Origin: Fragum whitleyi
Lineage: Eukaryota > Mollusca > Bivalvia > Cardiida > Cardiidae
Direction: 5' to 3'
Assembly (NCBI GenBank): GCA_948146395.1
Contig: OX411546.1
Location: forward strand, 25,460,449-25,524,448
Length of the DNA stretch: 64,000 bases
The position numbers were made by a program, and so were the translations under genes. Below the pieces are notes generated by a model, which did not search any database, had not been told where the DNA came from, and worked only from the letters and a program-made list of their open reading frames with translations. This document shows, piece after piece, positions 1 through 12,057 of the stretch; the stretch's first letter is position 1, and each line of letters starts with the position of its first letter.

Positions 1-55
1 AATTTCAAGGTGATGACAAAAGCCTAACTTTTTTCTTCCAAAAAATGAGGAGCTT

Positions 56-408
56 AGGGGTGTGGAATTCCCATACCTGACTTGTCCAACACTAGCTTTT
101 CCACTTGCAGGCAAGTACATTTTTCTAGGCTACTTGCCCGTGGACAAGTTAATACCAGAGCAAATATTGAAATAGTACTTAAAAGATCTAGGACAAGAGC
201 TCTCCCTATGTTTGTATCAAAGGGGAAAAAACATTGTTTTTAGTGAAGAAAATGCTTAGTTACAGCATTTTCTTCATTAAAAACATTGTTTTCTCAATAT
301 TCACTATTCCATTTTTTGCGGACAAGTTCATTTTGATCCAGAACAAGTAGAAAATTGACTTTTACTTGTCTGTGAACAAGTGGAGAAAATTCATATTTCC
401 ACACCCCT
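56..408. mobile_element. MITE-like element, family P, copy 1
   Basis: The ends are inverted: AGGGGTGTGGAATTCCCA at the left and ATATTTCCACACCCCT at the right. The interior is a large imperfect palindrome (aaaacattg...caatgtttt; acaagt / acttgt repeats). A second copy with the same ends and interior is at 11447-11813. It sits about 30 bp downstream of the donor of the exon at 440-668. No coding capacity. Confidence 0.7.
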
Positions 409-439
409 GGAACTAAAAGTTCAGTAATACCATGTATAC

Positions 440-668
440 CATTGCTGCGATTTAGCATGGACCTATCAAATCCATCAGCTTGTCGTAACCTCCCGTCCAA
501 AATATCTTCCGCTACATCAATGTTTTTATCATCATCTGGCTCGTTAAACGATTTCGTCACATCATCCACATATTCGAACAGACTGAGAAGTGATTCACAC
601 AAAATATCCGATACATCACCGCTGTTGGCAGGTTTTACAGGCCCTTCTGTTAGACTGGAGTCCTCCAT
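440..668 (-). CDS. Putative first coding exon of an unrecognised gene
   Basis: The reading frame opens with ATG at 668 and encodes an acidic, hydrophilic stretch beginning MEDSSLTEGPVKPANSGD. It continues with LCESLLSLFEYVDDVTKSF, which could form a helix. A good donor (AATG|GTATAC) lies at 440/439 and a second possible one (CATG|GTATTA) at 431/430. Downstream of these the frame runs into a MITE (56-408), so the coding part must stop near 440. The composition looks protein-like and unlike the surrounding repeats. I do not recognise the family, and the rest of the gene would lie to the left of the window. The exact exon end is uncertain. Confidence 0.45.
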
Positions 669-763
669 TATAGTGGTAGTTCAGAGAAAATCACTGTAAA
701 TGAAAATAAAATAATTGTAGTGTACACAAAAATGAAATGAGCCTGTGCGTAAGATTAAAACCT

Positions 764-1478
764 AGAAAGCCATGAATGGCTTGAGTCGCTCCACAGGCTT
801 GAAATTCTTGTAAAGCAATAAAAGTTTTGACTAGACTTTTAGATATTTTGGATTCTACTGATGTTGAAAATGATTTTCAAAGTTTCAACTATATAACTAT
901 AGAGAAATGACATCCGTACATAACATGCATATTTTCATCTGATCACAATAATTTTTTGTAGACTGATTAAGGGTCACTCAAGGATCATTCCAGTAAAATT
1001 TGGTAGATATCCATTGGTTAGATTCTGAGAAAATGATTTCCAAAGTTTCCACTATATAACATATAGAGAAATGACCTCCGCCCGTAAAATGCATATTCTC
1101 CATCCGATCACAATGATTTTTTATTGACTGATAAAGGGTCACACAAGGACCATTCGTGTAAAATTTCATAGGTATCCATCTATTAGAATCTGAGAAAACT
1201 CACTTTTTACCATATTTGGAAATTAGCCACGCCCATTAAATCCATGTTTTTCATTGGGTCAAAATTTCTTGAACAACTTTGAAAGAGGGTCTCCCAAGGA
1301 TCATTCCTGTGAAGTTTGGTTGAAATTCATCCAGTAGTTTCTGAGGAGAAGATTTTTAAAGAAAAAGTTTACGACCGGACGCACGGAGGCGGCACATACG
1401 CATGGACGCACGCACGGACGCACAACGGACACAACGCCATGACAATAGCCCCAATGGCTTTCAGCCAGTGGAGCTAAA
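764..1478 (+). mobile_element. Hairpin-ended tandem-core element, family A, copy 1
   Basis: It starts with aagccatgaatggctt (a hairpin) followed by gtcgctccacaggcttgaa, and ends with an (ACGG)n-like tract and ggctttcagccagtggagctaaaa (a hairpin plus TAAAA). Inside are about 1.5 units of a roughly 180-bp repeat containing ggatcattc, aaatgacctccg and atccgatcacaat. Other copies lie at 1782-2813, 17565-19400 and, reversed, 54808-56152. Short open frames inside are incidental. Confidence 0.75.
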
Positions 1479-1781
1479 AAAATCAGATGCATAGGCTGAC
1501 TAGAGTCTTCACTCTGCGCTCTGTAGGTAGATAAGGTCTAAACCTTTCTTCAAATTGTCAGCAAATATTCTTAATGGCAAAAAGTGATGGGCAGATTAAC
1601 CGATTATAATTGATCAGTTAGTTTGGGCGTCCAATTGTGATAATCAACTAAGAATTTTCATAATCGATTAATTAGTTCCTAACACATTTATGAAAGCCAT
1701 ATTATATATTGTTTTGGAAATTGACATTAGTTTGATAGCCCAGTTTTTCTTTCATTTCACTCTTTATATTATTAACTAGAA

Positions 1782-2813
1782 AGCCATGAATGGCTTGTGT
1801 CGCTCCACAGGCTTGAATTTCTTGTAGTAGCAAATCAAAGTTTTGACTAGATTTTTAGATATTTTGGGTTCTACTGATGTTGAACTGACTTTCAAAGCTT
1901 TCACTATTATAACATATAGAGAAATGACCTCCGTCCATAAAATACATATTTTTCATCCGATCACAATAATTATTGGTGGACTGATAAAGGGTCACCCAAG
2001 GATCATTCATGTAAAATTTGGTTGATATCTATGGGTTAGATTCAGAGAAAATAATTTTCAAAGTTTCCACTATATAACATATAGAGAAATGACCTCCGTC
2101 CATAAAATACATATTTTTCATCCGATCACAATAATTGTTGATAGACTGTTAAAGGGTCACCCAAGGATCATTCATATAAAATTTGGTTGATATCTATGAG
2201 TTAGATTCAGAGAAAATGATTATCAAAGTTTCCACTATATAACATATAGAAAAATGACCTCCGCCCATAAAATAAATATTTTTCTTCCGATCACAATAAT
2301 TGTTGGTAGACTGATAAAGGGTCACCCAAGGATCATTCATGTGAAATTTGGTTGATATCTATCAATTAGATTCTGAGAAAATGATTATCAAAGTTTCCAC
2401 TATATAACATATTGTGAAATGACCTCCGCCCATAAAATACATATTTTTCATCCGATCATAATAATTTTTTGTAGACTGATAAAGGGTCACCCAAGGATCA
2501 TTTATGTAAAATTTAATTGGTATCCATCAATTAGAACCTTAGAAAAGTCACTTTTTACCATATTTGGAAATTAGCCACGCCCATAAAATCCATGTTTTTC
2601 ATTGGATCAAAATTTCTTGAACAACTTTGAAAGAGGGTCACCCAAAGATCATTCCTGTGAAGTTTGGTTGAAATCCATCCAGTAGTTTCTGAGGAGAAGA
2701 TTTTTAAAGAAAAAGTTTACGACCTGACGCACGGACGCACGGACGCACGGACGGACGCACGACGGACACAACGCCATGACAATAGCCCCAGTGGCTTTCA
2801 GCCAGTGGAGCTA
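1782..2813 (+). mobile_element. Hairpin-ended tandem-core element, family A, copy 2
   Basis: It has the same start hairpin and end hairpin as the copy at 764 but a longer core: four successive units of about 180 bp, each with tatataacatatagagaaatg and a 'gggtcacccaaggatcatt' phrase. Just before the 3' hairpin is a run of cggacgcacgga. Variable unit number between copies shows that the core expands and contracts in tandem. Confidence 0.75.
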
Positions 2814-3644
2814 AAAATCAAGGACATGTAAAATTTAGGGTTAGTGATGTCCTTTAGGATTGTGGCAAAACGTAGTAAGTGTCAAACTCTGATCATACTT
2901 AATATATCAGATATTATTTTAGTTCTTATGTTAAGTGTTATTAACTCCAAAATATTTCCCAAACATATACATCCTAACGTCAAACTACAATGTTGTTTGC
3001 AATTAACCAATTATTTGTCTTTTGACAAATCATTAAAAAATAATTATATTACAAAAGTTATGATTTTAAAACCTACCTAGATAGATGAGACATCAAATCT
3101 GCTGCATTTTTTGTACATTTATTACTTCCTTCCACAAATTTGATGTTTTGCTTCAATAATCACTTAAGGTTTATTATTATTGATGTATTGTTATAGCAAT
3201 CTGTCTGCTTGCAACATTATAATAATTTATTGTTTATCAACACCTGGTGGATTACCACCTTTCAGTGCCATACAATTGAGAATGTATTAAGAATTTACTC
3301 AAAAAATATCCTTTATCTCAATTTGGAATGTCCATTACATGGCATTTCAATAGGCAATGGTATTTAAACTTTAATTTCAACTAAAAAGAGAACTCTCCAG
3401 ATTTACTACAAAAATGGGCTTTAAATTATCAAACCAATATATCATCAAAAACTTAAAAGGAATGATTTGAGACCAATTGGATATCATTATTTTGCAATGG
3501 ATCAAACACAAGCCCTAGAAATATAAGAATTTTGGCCCTGAACGTTGACCATGATACAGAATACCCCGTCAAATTACTTTCACCTTGATACATGCAATTT
3601 GATTAATTATTCTATTAACATTTTAATTCATTTTTTTGTTGTTG
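2814..3644. other. AT-rich stretch with no recognisable feature
   Basis: This stretch lies between a family A element and a TTAA MITE. It is AT-rich and has no convincing exon, RNA gene or repeat that I can match elsewhere in the window. The open frame near 2844-3080 has no family likeness. Confidence 0.5.
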
Positions 3645-3889
3645 TTAACCCTTGTCAGGCTGATCCCGGAATATTCCTGCTTTGGCAGGAGCTATTGACA
3701 AACATCAGCCTGCACATAAGTGCAGTTCGATGTTAGTCTACACCACCTGTTTCTCACTTTCAAACCAGAAATGTCAATAGATTTATTTTTCAAATAAAAA
3801 TTGACCTATAGTTGGTACTTTCAGTGCTTTTTGCCCTTTGATTTTGATGAAATTTTAAGCCAAAATTTATTCAGCGTGACAAGGGTTAA
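3645..3889 (+). mobile_element. TTAA-flanked MITE, family C, copy 1
   Basis: The ends are TTAACCCTTGTCAGGCTGA and TCAGCGTGACAAGGGTTAA, about 245 bp apart. The interior includes cctgctttggcaggagctat and tgcacataagtgcag. Six copies occur in the window (also 24685-24932, 28015-28253, 35456-35702, 36541-36786 and, reversed, 40762-41008). TTAA at both edges fits a piggyBac/Kolobok-type target duplication; the transposase family is inferred. Confidence 0.8.
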
Positions 3890-4865
3890 TGTTTGTGGGG
3901 GTTGATTGAGATTTGCATGCAGATACCAGAGCTTAGCTTTGGATAATGATGTTGGTTTTTTTTGTTGATAAGGGGTCACAACTCTTGCAAAAATGCTAAT
4001 TAAGTTATGTGCCAAGTAAAAACACATACAAGATTTCATGTAAGTGTAAACAAGAGCCATGGGTGATGGATTATGCTCCCTGAATAGGTCAGGGCCTTCT
4101 CTTGACTGAAATTCCTTTCCGCCAACACTTTCGCCAAATCGAAAATGATGGAGCCAAATTTGGATTTTAGGAGCCAAATTTAGAGCCACTTTTCTTCTAA
4201 AAAATGTGCCTGATAAAATCTTATGTTCCTTTTATATAGCTCATCGTCCAGGGGGATAGTATTTAAATGTCAATCAACATTTAAATGACAGCTAATTTTT
4301 GTAAACAATCACAGAAGTGTTAAGTAGTTACTAGGGTAGTCAAGAAGTTACTAGTTGACACACATGCCTTTTGCCTAAATTTATTGCCAGTCTCTCGTGA
4401 GCATGTCTACACAATATCTTCTCAGCTTATGTCAAAATAAATAATCGCTGATGGGTCAAAGTTTGGATATTTTTGTCGCCAGTTATTTCGCCAATTTCAT
4501 TTTTTTATTGCCAAATTAATTTCATTTTCGCATTTGGGGACAATGGCGACCCCCAGAGAAGGCCCAGATAGGTGCTGGATAATAAAGTATGCTTTAACTC
4601 AACAGTTAAAATTTACTCAAAACAGTTTACCATGACATCTTTTATATGTAGATATAATAGCAAAATGATGACGGGTTCCCAGGGTTGTGGAGAAAAAGTT
4701 TAGGACCGATTACTGGGAGAAATGTAAAGATATCACATCAAGCAACTCTTTTAAAGACATGTTTATTGGACATATATCTCCAACCAGTGTTTGTCACTAG
4801 TTAATTTATATAACAGTAGCTCATATTAAACACTATCTTTAATGTTTTTGGTGGATAAACAAACA
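3890..4865. other. Non-coding stretch, no supported gene
   Basis: AT-rich sequence with no convincing exon. The minus-strand open frame near 3821-4189 overlaps the family C MITE end and shows no domain. Phrases such as 'gccaacactttcgccaaatcg' and 'tttcgccaatttcat' look repetitive, but I could not delimit an element. Confidence 0.4.
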
Positions 4866-6570
4866 AGAGCACTGCCTACGGAGCCTATGCTCAGCTGTTA
4901 AGTGCTGGATGGTAAAAAGACCCGAGTCAAAAAAGGAGCATATTTTGCACAAAATACTTCTAGGGATCACTTTTGAAAAGTTTAGTGTCTTTATCAATCT
5001 AAAGTTAAAGCATATTGTGAAGTTTTTATTTTATAAATGAGTGCCTTTCATCCAATGACCTTGACCAATGACCTTGACATTGTTATGTATTTGAAGGTCT
5101 TGTCACAAGCAATACACTTGTGAAATTTTAAGGCTCTATGATTTACCAATCCAAAGTTACGTCAAATATCAGTTTTTAATTTAACTACAAAAATTTGACC
5201 TTAAAAAAATTACCTTCATTGACTGATGATCTTGAACTTGGTCCCAGGCAATCATCATGTGAAATATGAAGACCCAATCACTTACCATCTAAAAGTTATG
5301 GCTAATGTGATTTTTCCCCCAAAAAAATTGACCTTGAAAAATGACCCTTGACCTTAATAGAAATACATTGAACTTGGTACCAACAGAAGGCCCTGTCATA
5401 AGCAATCATCATGTGAAATGTGAAAGCCCTATCACTTACAATACATTAGTTAGGTACAATGTTAAACTTTGATTTTTTTCACAAATCAGGCCACCTAGTG
5501 ACCCTTTGGAAAAGTATAGGTTTTTTATAGGTTCAATTTACCAAAAATATAGGTTCTTTTATAGATTTTTCATCAAAAATATAGGTTCTTTTAGTGTCAT
5601 TTTTATTCACTTTGATAACAATTTTAGCAGCTTCCTTCCAAATAGTGGAGCTTCCTTATGATGAATTGATATTTCAACCAAAAATAAACTGATAATACCT
5701 GTAAGCAGCATAGACTTAATCCTAATATACCTGTATTGCAGCCAGAAGATTTGCCAATGTCTCTAATAGCAGTCATGTTTGTGAGCCAGCCAGAAAGAAA
5801 AGCAAGAAAAGCACAAACAGCTGTTAAAAGAATGCATATGAGCACCAGAAAGCAAACACGGGTCTTAAATTATTCATCAGACCTTATTTGCAAAAATATA
5901 GATTTTTATTAAAAAAAAAAAAAAAAAAGAAAAAAAAGGTTATTTATAGGTTTTTTAGCCATTTTAAGGCAAAATAAAGGTTTAAATGCTTTTCACTCGA
6001 TTCAATGCAAATTTATAATTTTGCTAGGAGGCCCGACAAATTTATCTTTAATAATGACCTTGACTGATAACCTTGAACTTTGTACCAACAGAAAGGCCTT
6101 GACCAAGGCAATCATCAAGTGAAATATGAAAGCCCTATCACTTGCCATTCAAAAGTTATGACCAATATTTATTTTTTTTTTCACAAATTTGACCTTGAAA
6201 AATGACCTTGACTGGTGACCTTGAATTTGGAACCAACAGAAAGGTTTTATCACAGGCACATGTGAATTATGAAGACCCTAATTAAGTTATGGCCAAGTTT
6301 AATGATGGAAATTACTGACCTTGACAATTTGACCTTGACCAAGATCCTTGCCTTAGTTTTCTAATAAAAAGTCTTGCCACAAGTAATAAACATTTGAAAT
6401 ATGAAGGCTATATCACTTACCTTTGCAAAATTATGGCCAATTTCAAAGTTTTAATTTTCTAAATTCTGACCGACACTTGACCTTGACATTAATAGCAACA
6501 AAAAGGGTTTGTCACAAGCATTGCACATGTGAAATATGAAGACTATATCTGTAACCAATCAAAAGTTATG
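4866..6570 (+). mobile_element. 'gaccttgac' tandem-core repeat, family Q
   Basis: It begins aaacaagagcactgcctacgg and consists of divergent units of about 130-150 bp. Each holds ttgaccttgaa, a 'ccaacagaaaggtcttgtcac' phrase, catgtgaaatatgaag and caaaagttatggcca. A foreign segment at about 5460-6000, with several 'aaaatataggttctttta' repeats, interrupts it. Family Q fragments recur at 40195-40330 and, reversed, 51358-51765. No protein is encoded by the repeat itself. Confidence 0.65.
5725..5867 (-). CDS. Possible orphan exon encoding a transmembrane segment
   Basis: Read on the minus strand, the segment encodes KTRVCFLVLICILLTAVCAF followed by LAFLSGWLTNMTAIRDIG and then GKSSGCNTG. That is a strong hydrophobic helix followed by a short loop with an N-glycosylation-like NMT. 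It ends at a good donor, AATACAG|GTATAT near 5732. The upstream edge is unclear (possible acceptor ...AATTTAAG). It sits inside a repeat-rich stretch with no neighbouring exons that I can see. It could be an exon of an unseen gene, a captured fragment or chance. I cannot assign a family. Confidence 0.25.
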
Positions 6571-6577
6571 GCCAATA

Positions 6578-9227
6578 CAGTCAACTAGCCAATAGCGGAT
6601 CATGACCAATAGCGGATCACTTTGATTTCCATCTTCAATTACTTTCACTTGCAAATGCCAAAGAAGAAACTAATATTCTATCCCAAGACACTGTCCATCT
6701 CTTCGTAGCATAACAAAATTTTGACAGTTCACATTTATTGTTGTAGTGCTTCAGACCGACGAAACGCTAGTCAAGCGTCTGTTCGACTGAAAGATTACGT
6801 CATAGGAATTTCAAAGAAAAGAATTCGTCTGCAAAATTGAAGGCGAGTAAACAAGTACAACTTCAAATAGTGGATGAAATCACGAAAAGGGGGCATAAAT
6901 TGTTGGTTCACTATGCTTTCGCATGGTTTTATCCTCCTTTTTGTGCACAATAAAAAGAAACAATCTCCAACCCTTACTCGCCATTAGCGGATCAGCTGTG
7001 CGCTTCATAGGGGGCTTCTCAAAATAAGCAAACCAAATATTTTATAAAGATAACCGCGCCGAATCTAGCTACTTATGCATTTTTATTTAATTTATTGAAG
7101 GTCTTAAAGAAAAAATGATAAGAAATTTTATCGATCCCAATTCTTATCTGGTTTTGATTAATTCTGAAAACATTGTATTAAATTGAGAAATGACCTATAT
7201 TTAGATCATTTATCTGTTAAGGAATGTCGTTGTTTGACAGCAGTAGCTGGTGAAATTTCCTAGAATTTTTGCAAATCTGGCTGGTTTTTTTTAAATACCA
7301 GTACATTGAAAGATCGGGATAATATTGCTTGACCATTTTCCGTCTGTCTTTCTGCAACACTTCACAAAAAAAATCCCCAACATTGCCAATTACTGCAAGG
7401 TTATTCAAGATACCATGTTCATAGTTGGTATATTGTTAGATCTCAACAGTGGGCATCTACAGATAACAAGGTCAACCTCATGTGATGAGGTCATGAAAAT
7501 GGCCTTTTCTGGGGTATTCGTCTTTTACAAAAACTTTCTTTTTTTTGTAAAAAAGGGTGTTTTAAATTGTTCGTTGAGTCTAAATGTTAAAGGGCTATAA
7601 CATTGGTAGTTTTTTTCCCTAAAAATACCTTAACTAGATCTACGGTACGTCTTGAATGAAAAAGGTGGTAGTTCGGAGATTACAGTAGTATCAGACCATA
7701 GATATCAGATTGTCTACCTATATACATGTATCAAACCAGAGGGAAATAAGTGTTGAAAATTTTGAAAAATTGGCTCAAATTATGGTGGTTAGAAAAGTAA
7801 CTGCTTTTGGGGTATTATTTTATCAGTCAATCGATCTACAACTCTAATGTTTTAAAGATACTTAGATACTTTTTTTAAAAAAAGAAAACAGGACCGTAAA
7901 AGAAGCCTCGATTGCTTGCCACACACAATTTCTTTAAAGATTTCATTTCATCAAGTATGTTTAAGGCCCCATCACTTCCCACCAGTTGTCTGCAGCCTCT
8001 ATCAAATTTGATACAGTTACAGTTACATCATGAAAATAAGTTAAAGGCACTGTTTTCAACAATAGCAGAACGTTCTGCAATAGAACTGCTCTAAATAAGT
8101 GTTTAGATTCACTATATCGCAAAACAAAATAAATGATTTGCCACAGGTATAAGTGTAAACATATATGGATTTCTGAACCATGCTTGGCATGGGCCAGGAA
8201 AACAAAGTGTACATGGCGATTTGGTTGTAACAAATTACTTTTTGTTTCCAATGCTAATTTCTACCTAGAATAAGAAGAGTTTTTTTAACAATACATGCCG
8301 TCGTTGTTATTCTAAAATCTCGTAACGACAGCTATGATCAAACTGTAGTTACGAAGTGAAAATTTGTCTGGTAACAGGTAGGTTGTTAGAACTGTCATTC
8401 TAGTAGAAAGTGTACAAGTGATTTCTATTTCTCTCCAATGGTTTCAACTGAAAATGTCCATATTTTCAATTTTCCATAACTGAAAAAAGTGATACTTTTA
8501 AATTGTGGTACAGTGCTTATTTTCTAATATTTCAACCAGCCCAAATTTGTGTCATGTGTAAATGGGTAGTTACTGAAGCAAATGATAATTTTAGGATTTG
8601 AAAAATCAGGAATTGGAAAATGAAAAATGATTACATGAAACATTTTGTTACAATGTTTCTAACACAGGAGGCAATTAATAGAATATTTCAAATTCAAATT
8701 GATGCAGTCTAAAAACCAGTCTAAAAAACGTAGTTTAAGTTTGGATTGATGAAATATATAAAAACCTTTGGTTTTAAACATTTTTTAGACAGTTAAATCT
8801 TCAAAATGTTGATTATTAGTTAATTTGTGTAGAAAGAAGCTTAATAAATAAATGTCTGCTCAACGATTTCCTTTGTCCTACTCAATTAATATTGGAATGA
8901 CAAAATTATTGTAAAAATCACTTCTAACGGAAGAAAACATGTTGGTTTGACAGTGATGACAGGTCAAAATCATTTTGAGACAGCCCCCAGAGTCATCTTA
9001 TCACGTGATCCGCTATTGGCCAAATTGATCCGTAAATTAGCCATTTACGTACACTACTATTTCCTGGACGATGCAACTGTTTTGATTGATTGACTAAAGA
9101 TGTATGTTGCACTTCAAAGTGTACAAATTGTATTGCCTCCTAAGACCAACATCGGGATTCTGTCACGTTTCTTTGAAAAATAATCAACACAGTTCTCACT
9201 AGTGATCCGCTATTGGCCAGTTGACTG
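6578..9227. mobile_element. Tc1/mariner-pogo-like element with TA target duplication
   Basis: The left end is TA|CAGTCAACTAGCCAATAGCG and the right end is CGCTATTGGCCAGTTGACTG|TA, giving about 26 bp of matched inverted ends over 2650 bp. The motif caatagcggatca repeats just inside the left end (6590-6630, again near 6985), and tgatccgctattggcc repeats inside the right end (9004-9020). No transposase is readable, so this is a non-autonomous or decayed copy. The 'CAGT' start and TA duplication fit the pogo/Tigger branch. Confidence 0.7.
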
Positions 9228-9229
9228 TA

Positions 9230-11340
9230 TTTTCATTACATGTATCTTTTAAACGTAAATTTTCGATAATTTAGGGTCAAGATGATCTGATTTTCTACTT
9301 AAATACCGCTTAGATGACGCTGATCAGAGAACGAAACAATACGGTGACGAATGTTTGACATTCGTTCACATGTTTACCAAGTCCAGTCCCTGACGAGTCC
9401 TTACCTTTAAGATACTGTTGGCTCTATTAGTTATTCAACACTTTGATTCATTTTGAAACAAAAATTGGAAATTAGGAAAAGCGCGATCAATTTGATAGGG
9501 TTCAGCATTAGCTTTCAACGATCCAAAATAAACCGGGGCGGTCACGAAGCAGATTAAAAATTACGTGAAAAATACTGTGAGTCAAAGTACAACAACAACA
9601 ACTTAAGAAATAGAGATCAATCTAAAAAAAAACAGCCAACTGGAAAGATTAAACTTCGACCAGCATTTTTTATAACCTGAATACACGATGTTAATTAGCA
9701 TCTCAATCTTTTAAATAATTAATAGACCTATGCAGAAGTTGGTGGTGTTATTTTAAAAAATCCCGCCACCAAAACTTCAAGGAATTAGCCTATGCTGAAG
9801 TGAGGGAATTTTTATATGAAATAAAAATGAATGGTGGGTTTAACTTTGAATTTTAAAACCCTTTTCTTGAAAGGAGACCAAAATCAATTATTGTTATTAC
9901 ACCTAAAAAAAAACTGTAGTAAAGACTTCATTGCCAAACAGTGAAACTGCATTGTCTCATTACAAGTGTGTCAGTATCCCCAATTTCTATATATCCGTTC
10001 TTTTCTACTTTGACGTCCGCAGCACTCGAGTATTATATTGTAGGGTGTGAAACCTCATTCCGTAATCAAACAAATGCTAACCGGATATTTAAATTCTTAC
10101 TACTACATGCAGCCGGGAAAAGTGGAAAATTAGGTCATTTGATGGTGCATTATGGGTATTTTTGTAAGCTGCAAGAATTATTTACGAAAATAATCATTCA
10201 TGGCTTATTTTTTGGCAGTGTCTTAAAGAAGGTTGAAACTTAGTCCCATGCAAAAAGTATTTTTTGTGTTAAAGTTTTCTTAGATATGCATTATGCACAG
10301 CTAAGTTGCTGCATTGAAGTTGTGACCAAATTAACTGCAGGCAGCTAGCTCAAATGATAAATGACGTCATAAGAACGGGTTTATAGAAAAATGGCGTCTA
10401 CAGATTTTTGAGTAGGGAGAGTTAAAAATTTAATTGGATTCTCATCAATTGAACAAGTTTACTTAATAAAATTTCTGTGCCCAGATGGAATAATGATTTT
10501 TCTACACTCACATGTACAAAAATAGTAAGTTTAATCTGAATTTATGCTATTTTATTTTAATGACTTATTAAGAAGAACGGAGATACAAGAAAAGGGTATA
10601 TATCTTAACCCTAGTCTCAATTTTGAAGGTTAAAATTTTTATTTAATACTGGTCCCTAAATAGCATCATATTTCAAGGACAGAAATCTATATTATCTGAG
10701 CCTTTGTACACACAGTCACTTTTGACAACTTTGAACAATAATGCTTTGGCAACCATAGTTCACATTGTTCTTGCCCAAGAATTTTCTTCATTTTTTCACA
10801 ATGTTTTTTTTTTTCGATATAAGACAAATATTGTAACAAAAAGAGCAAGAGGCATATGTGATCCATTCTTGAAAAGGATTCAACCCATTTAGGGTGTCTA
10901 TATAGACTACAGTTCTGTTGGCTAATCCTGTGCACTTGAGAAAGCCAAGTACAAAATTTGCGTAAAAGTCAATACGCAACTGAACTCATTTACCATTTTG
11001 GCTATATAAAAGATATTTTATCTAGAACAAAATGTCACACAAATTAAGCAATCTAGTGATGAACAGAGGCACTGTCATGTTTATCATCGCATTTTTCATC
11101 GGGTAAGCCTGCGCATTTCAGTAAAGAACCTATCTTTGCGCCCGTAAAACTGTTAGAATTAAAAAGAAAAATACCGAAAATAAGTTGGGAATCTATTTAC
11201 TTTAAAATTAACGCATGAATGTTTTGTTTCAAATTAATACTAAATTCTTGCATCTGAAAAAAAAAGGTGGTTTTGCTCTTAAGTTTTAAGTGGCCATTTT
11301 CTACTGGGGGAAAAAGCAACTAAAAATCAAAGACTATCGA
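9230..11340. other. Long stretch with no supported gene
   Basis: It separates the 2.65-kb element from the MEI4 region. An open frame at 9941-10243 (100 codons) has no recognisable domain and ordinary AT-rich codon use. A TATA-like gctatataaaag at 11001-11012 is followed by ATG at 11032 and a donor-like ATCGG|GTAAGC at 11102. The phase of that would-be exon does not fit the acceptor at 11829, so I do not call it. The missing first exon of MEI4 may lie here. Confidence 0.4.
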
Positions 11341-11342
11341 AT

Positions 11343-11403
11343 CCCCCCCCCCCCAAAAAAAAATAAATAAATAAATAAATAAAATGAATAAATAAATAAA
11401 TGA
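11343..11403. repeat. Low-complexity C-run, A-run and AAAT microsatellite
   Basis: A run of C (10 bases) passes into A-rich sequence and then into about twelve AAAT-type units (aataaataaataaat...). Simple-sequence tract with no other feature. Confidence 0.9.
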
Positions 11404-11446
11404 AATGTCAGATTTAAATTTTAGTTCCAGTATATATCCTTTTTCC

Positions 11447-11813
11447 AGGAGTGCTGTATTCCCATGTCCAACTTGTTTTACATGGGCTTTTTTATCTGCA
11501 GACAATTACAGGTACATTTTCATGTCCAAATGTCTTTGCAAAAGTAAATCCCTGGACAAAACTTGGAATAGTACTAAATTGATCTGAGAGATGAATTATC
11601 AAATTATCAAAGTGTATATATCAAATGGTAAAAAAACATTTTCAATTAAGAAAATGCTGGATTCCAGCATTTGCCTCTGTAAAAACAATGTTATCTCAAA
11701 ATTTATCCATTCAATTTTTTAAGGATAAGTTTTTTTTTTATTCTGGAGAAGTGGAAAATTACGTCTTATTTGTCCAGAGACAAATTGAGAAAACCTTTAT
11801 TTCCACATCCCCT
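11447..11813. mobile_element. MITE-like element, family P, copy 2
   Basis: The ends AGGAGTGCTGTATTCCCA and TTTCCACATCCCCT match the copy at 56-408, as does the palindromic interior (aaaacattttcaattaagaaaatgctgg...). The right end stops only 16 bp before a MEI4 exon. The pyrimidine-rich run from its TIR (ccacatcccctctttttcttt) therefore forms part of that exon's acceptor tract. The open frame starting at 11625 is the MEI4 exon read back through this MITE. Confidence 0.75.
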
Positions 11814-11829
11814 CTTTTTCTTTATACAG

Positions 11830-12057
11830 ATGAATGTGTCAGAGTGAAGGTAGCCGTCGCCCTTGCATGTATCAGAAGTAAGCCTCCAGGAACTGCGGTA
11901 AAGGAGTATGTGGAAAAGTTATGTACGACTTACAAAATCAGTCTGTTGAAGTGGAAACAGAAATGGGAAGAATCTGAGTCAGAAATCCTTCATCTCAAAC
12001 AACAGCTTGTCCTACAACAGACGAGCTCACAGCTGCTGAGTGACAGAATAGCGGAAG
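11830..12057 (+). CDS. MEI4: MEI4 exon with N-terminal conserved block
   Basis: The acceptor is ...ctttatacag|AT and the donor is GCGGAAG|GTTCTA. It enters in phase 1 and leaves with one base of a GAT codon completed by the next exon. It carries ALACIRSKPPG, EYVEKLC and a predicted coiled-coil helix ESESEILHLKQQLVLQQ. Confidence 0.8.

Noticed and set aside
9941..10243. 100-codon open frame as a gene
   Set aside because: No domain, no splice context, and composition typical of the surrounding AT-rich DNA.
11032..11102. TATA-like box, ATG and donor that could be the missing MEI4 first exon
   Set aside because: The frame would join the acceptor at 11829 out of phase and hit a stop. It fits only if a cryptic AG at 11841-11842 is used, and the encoded hydrophobic peptide is unlike MEI4.
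11625..11829. N-terminal extension of MEI4 from the ATG at 11625
   Set aside because: The sequence is the family P MITE read through; the conserved protein starts only after the acceptor at 11829.
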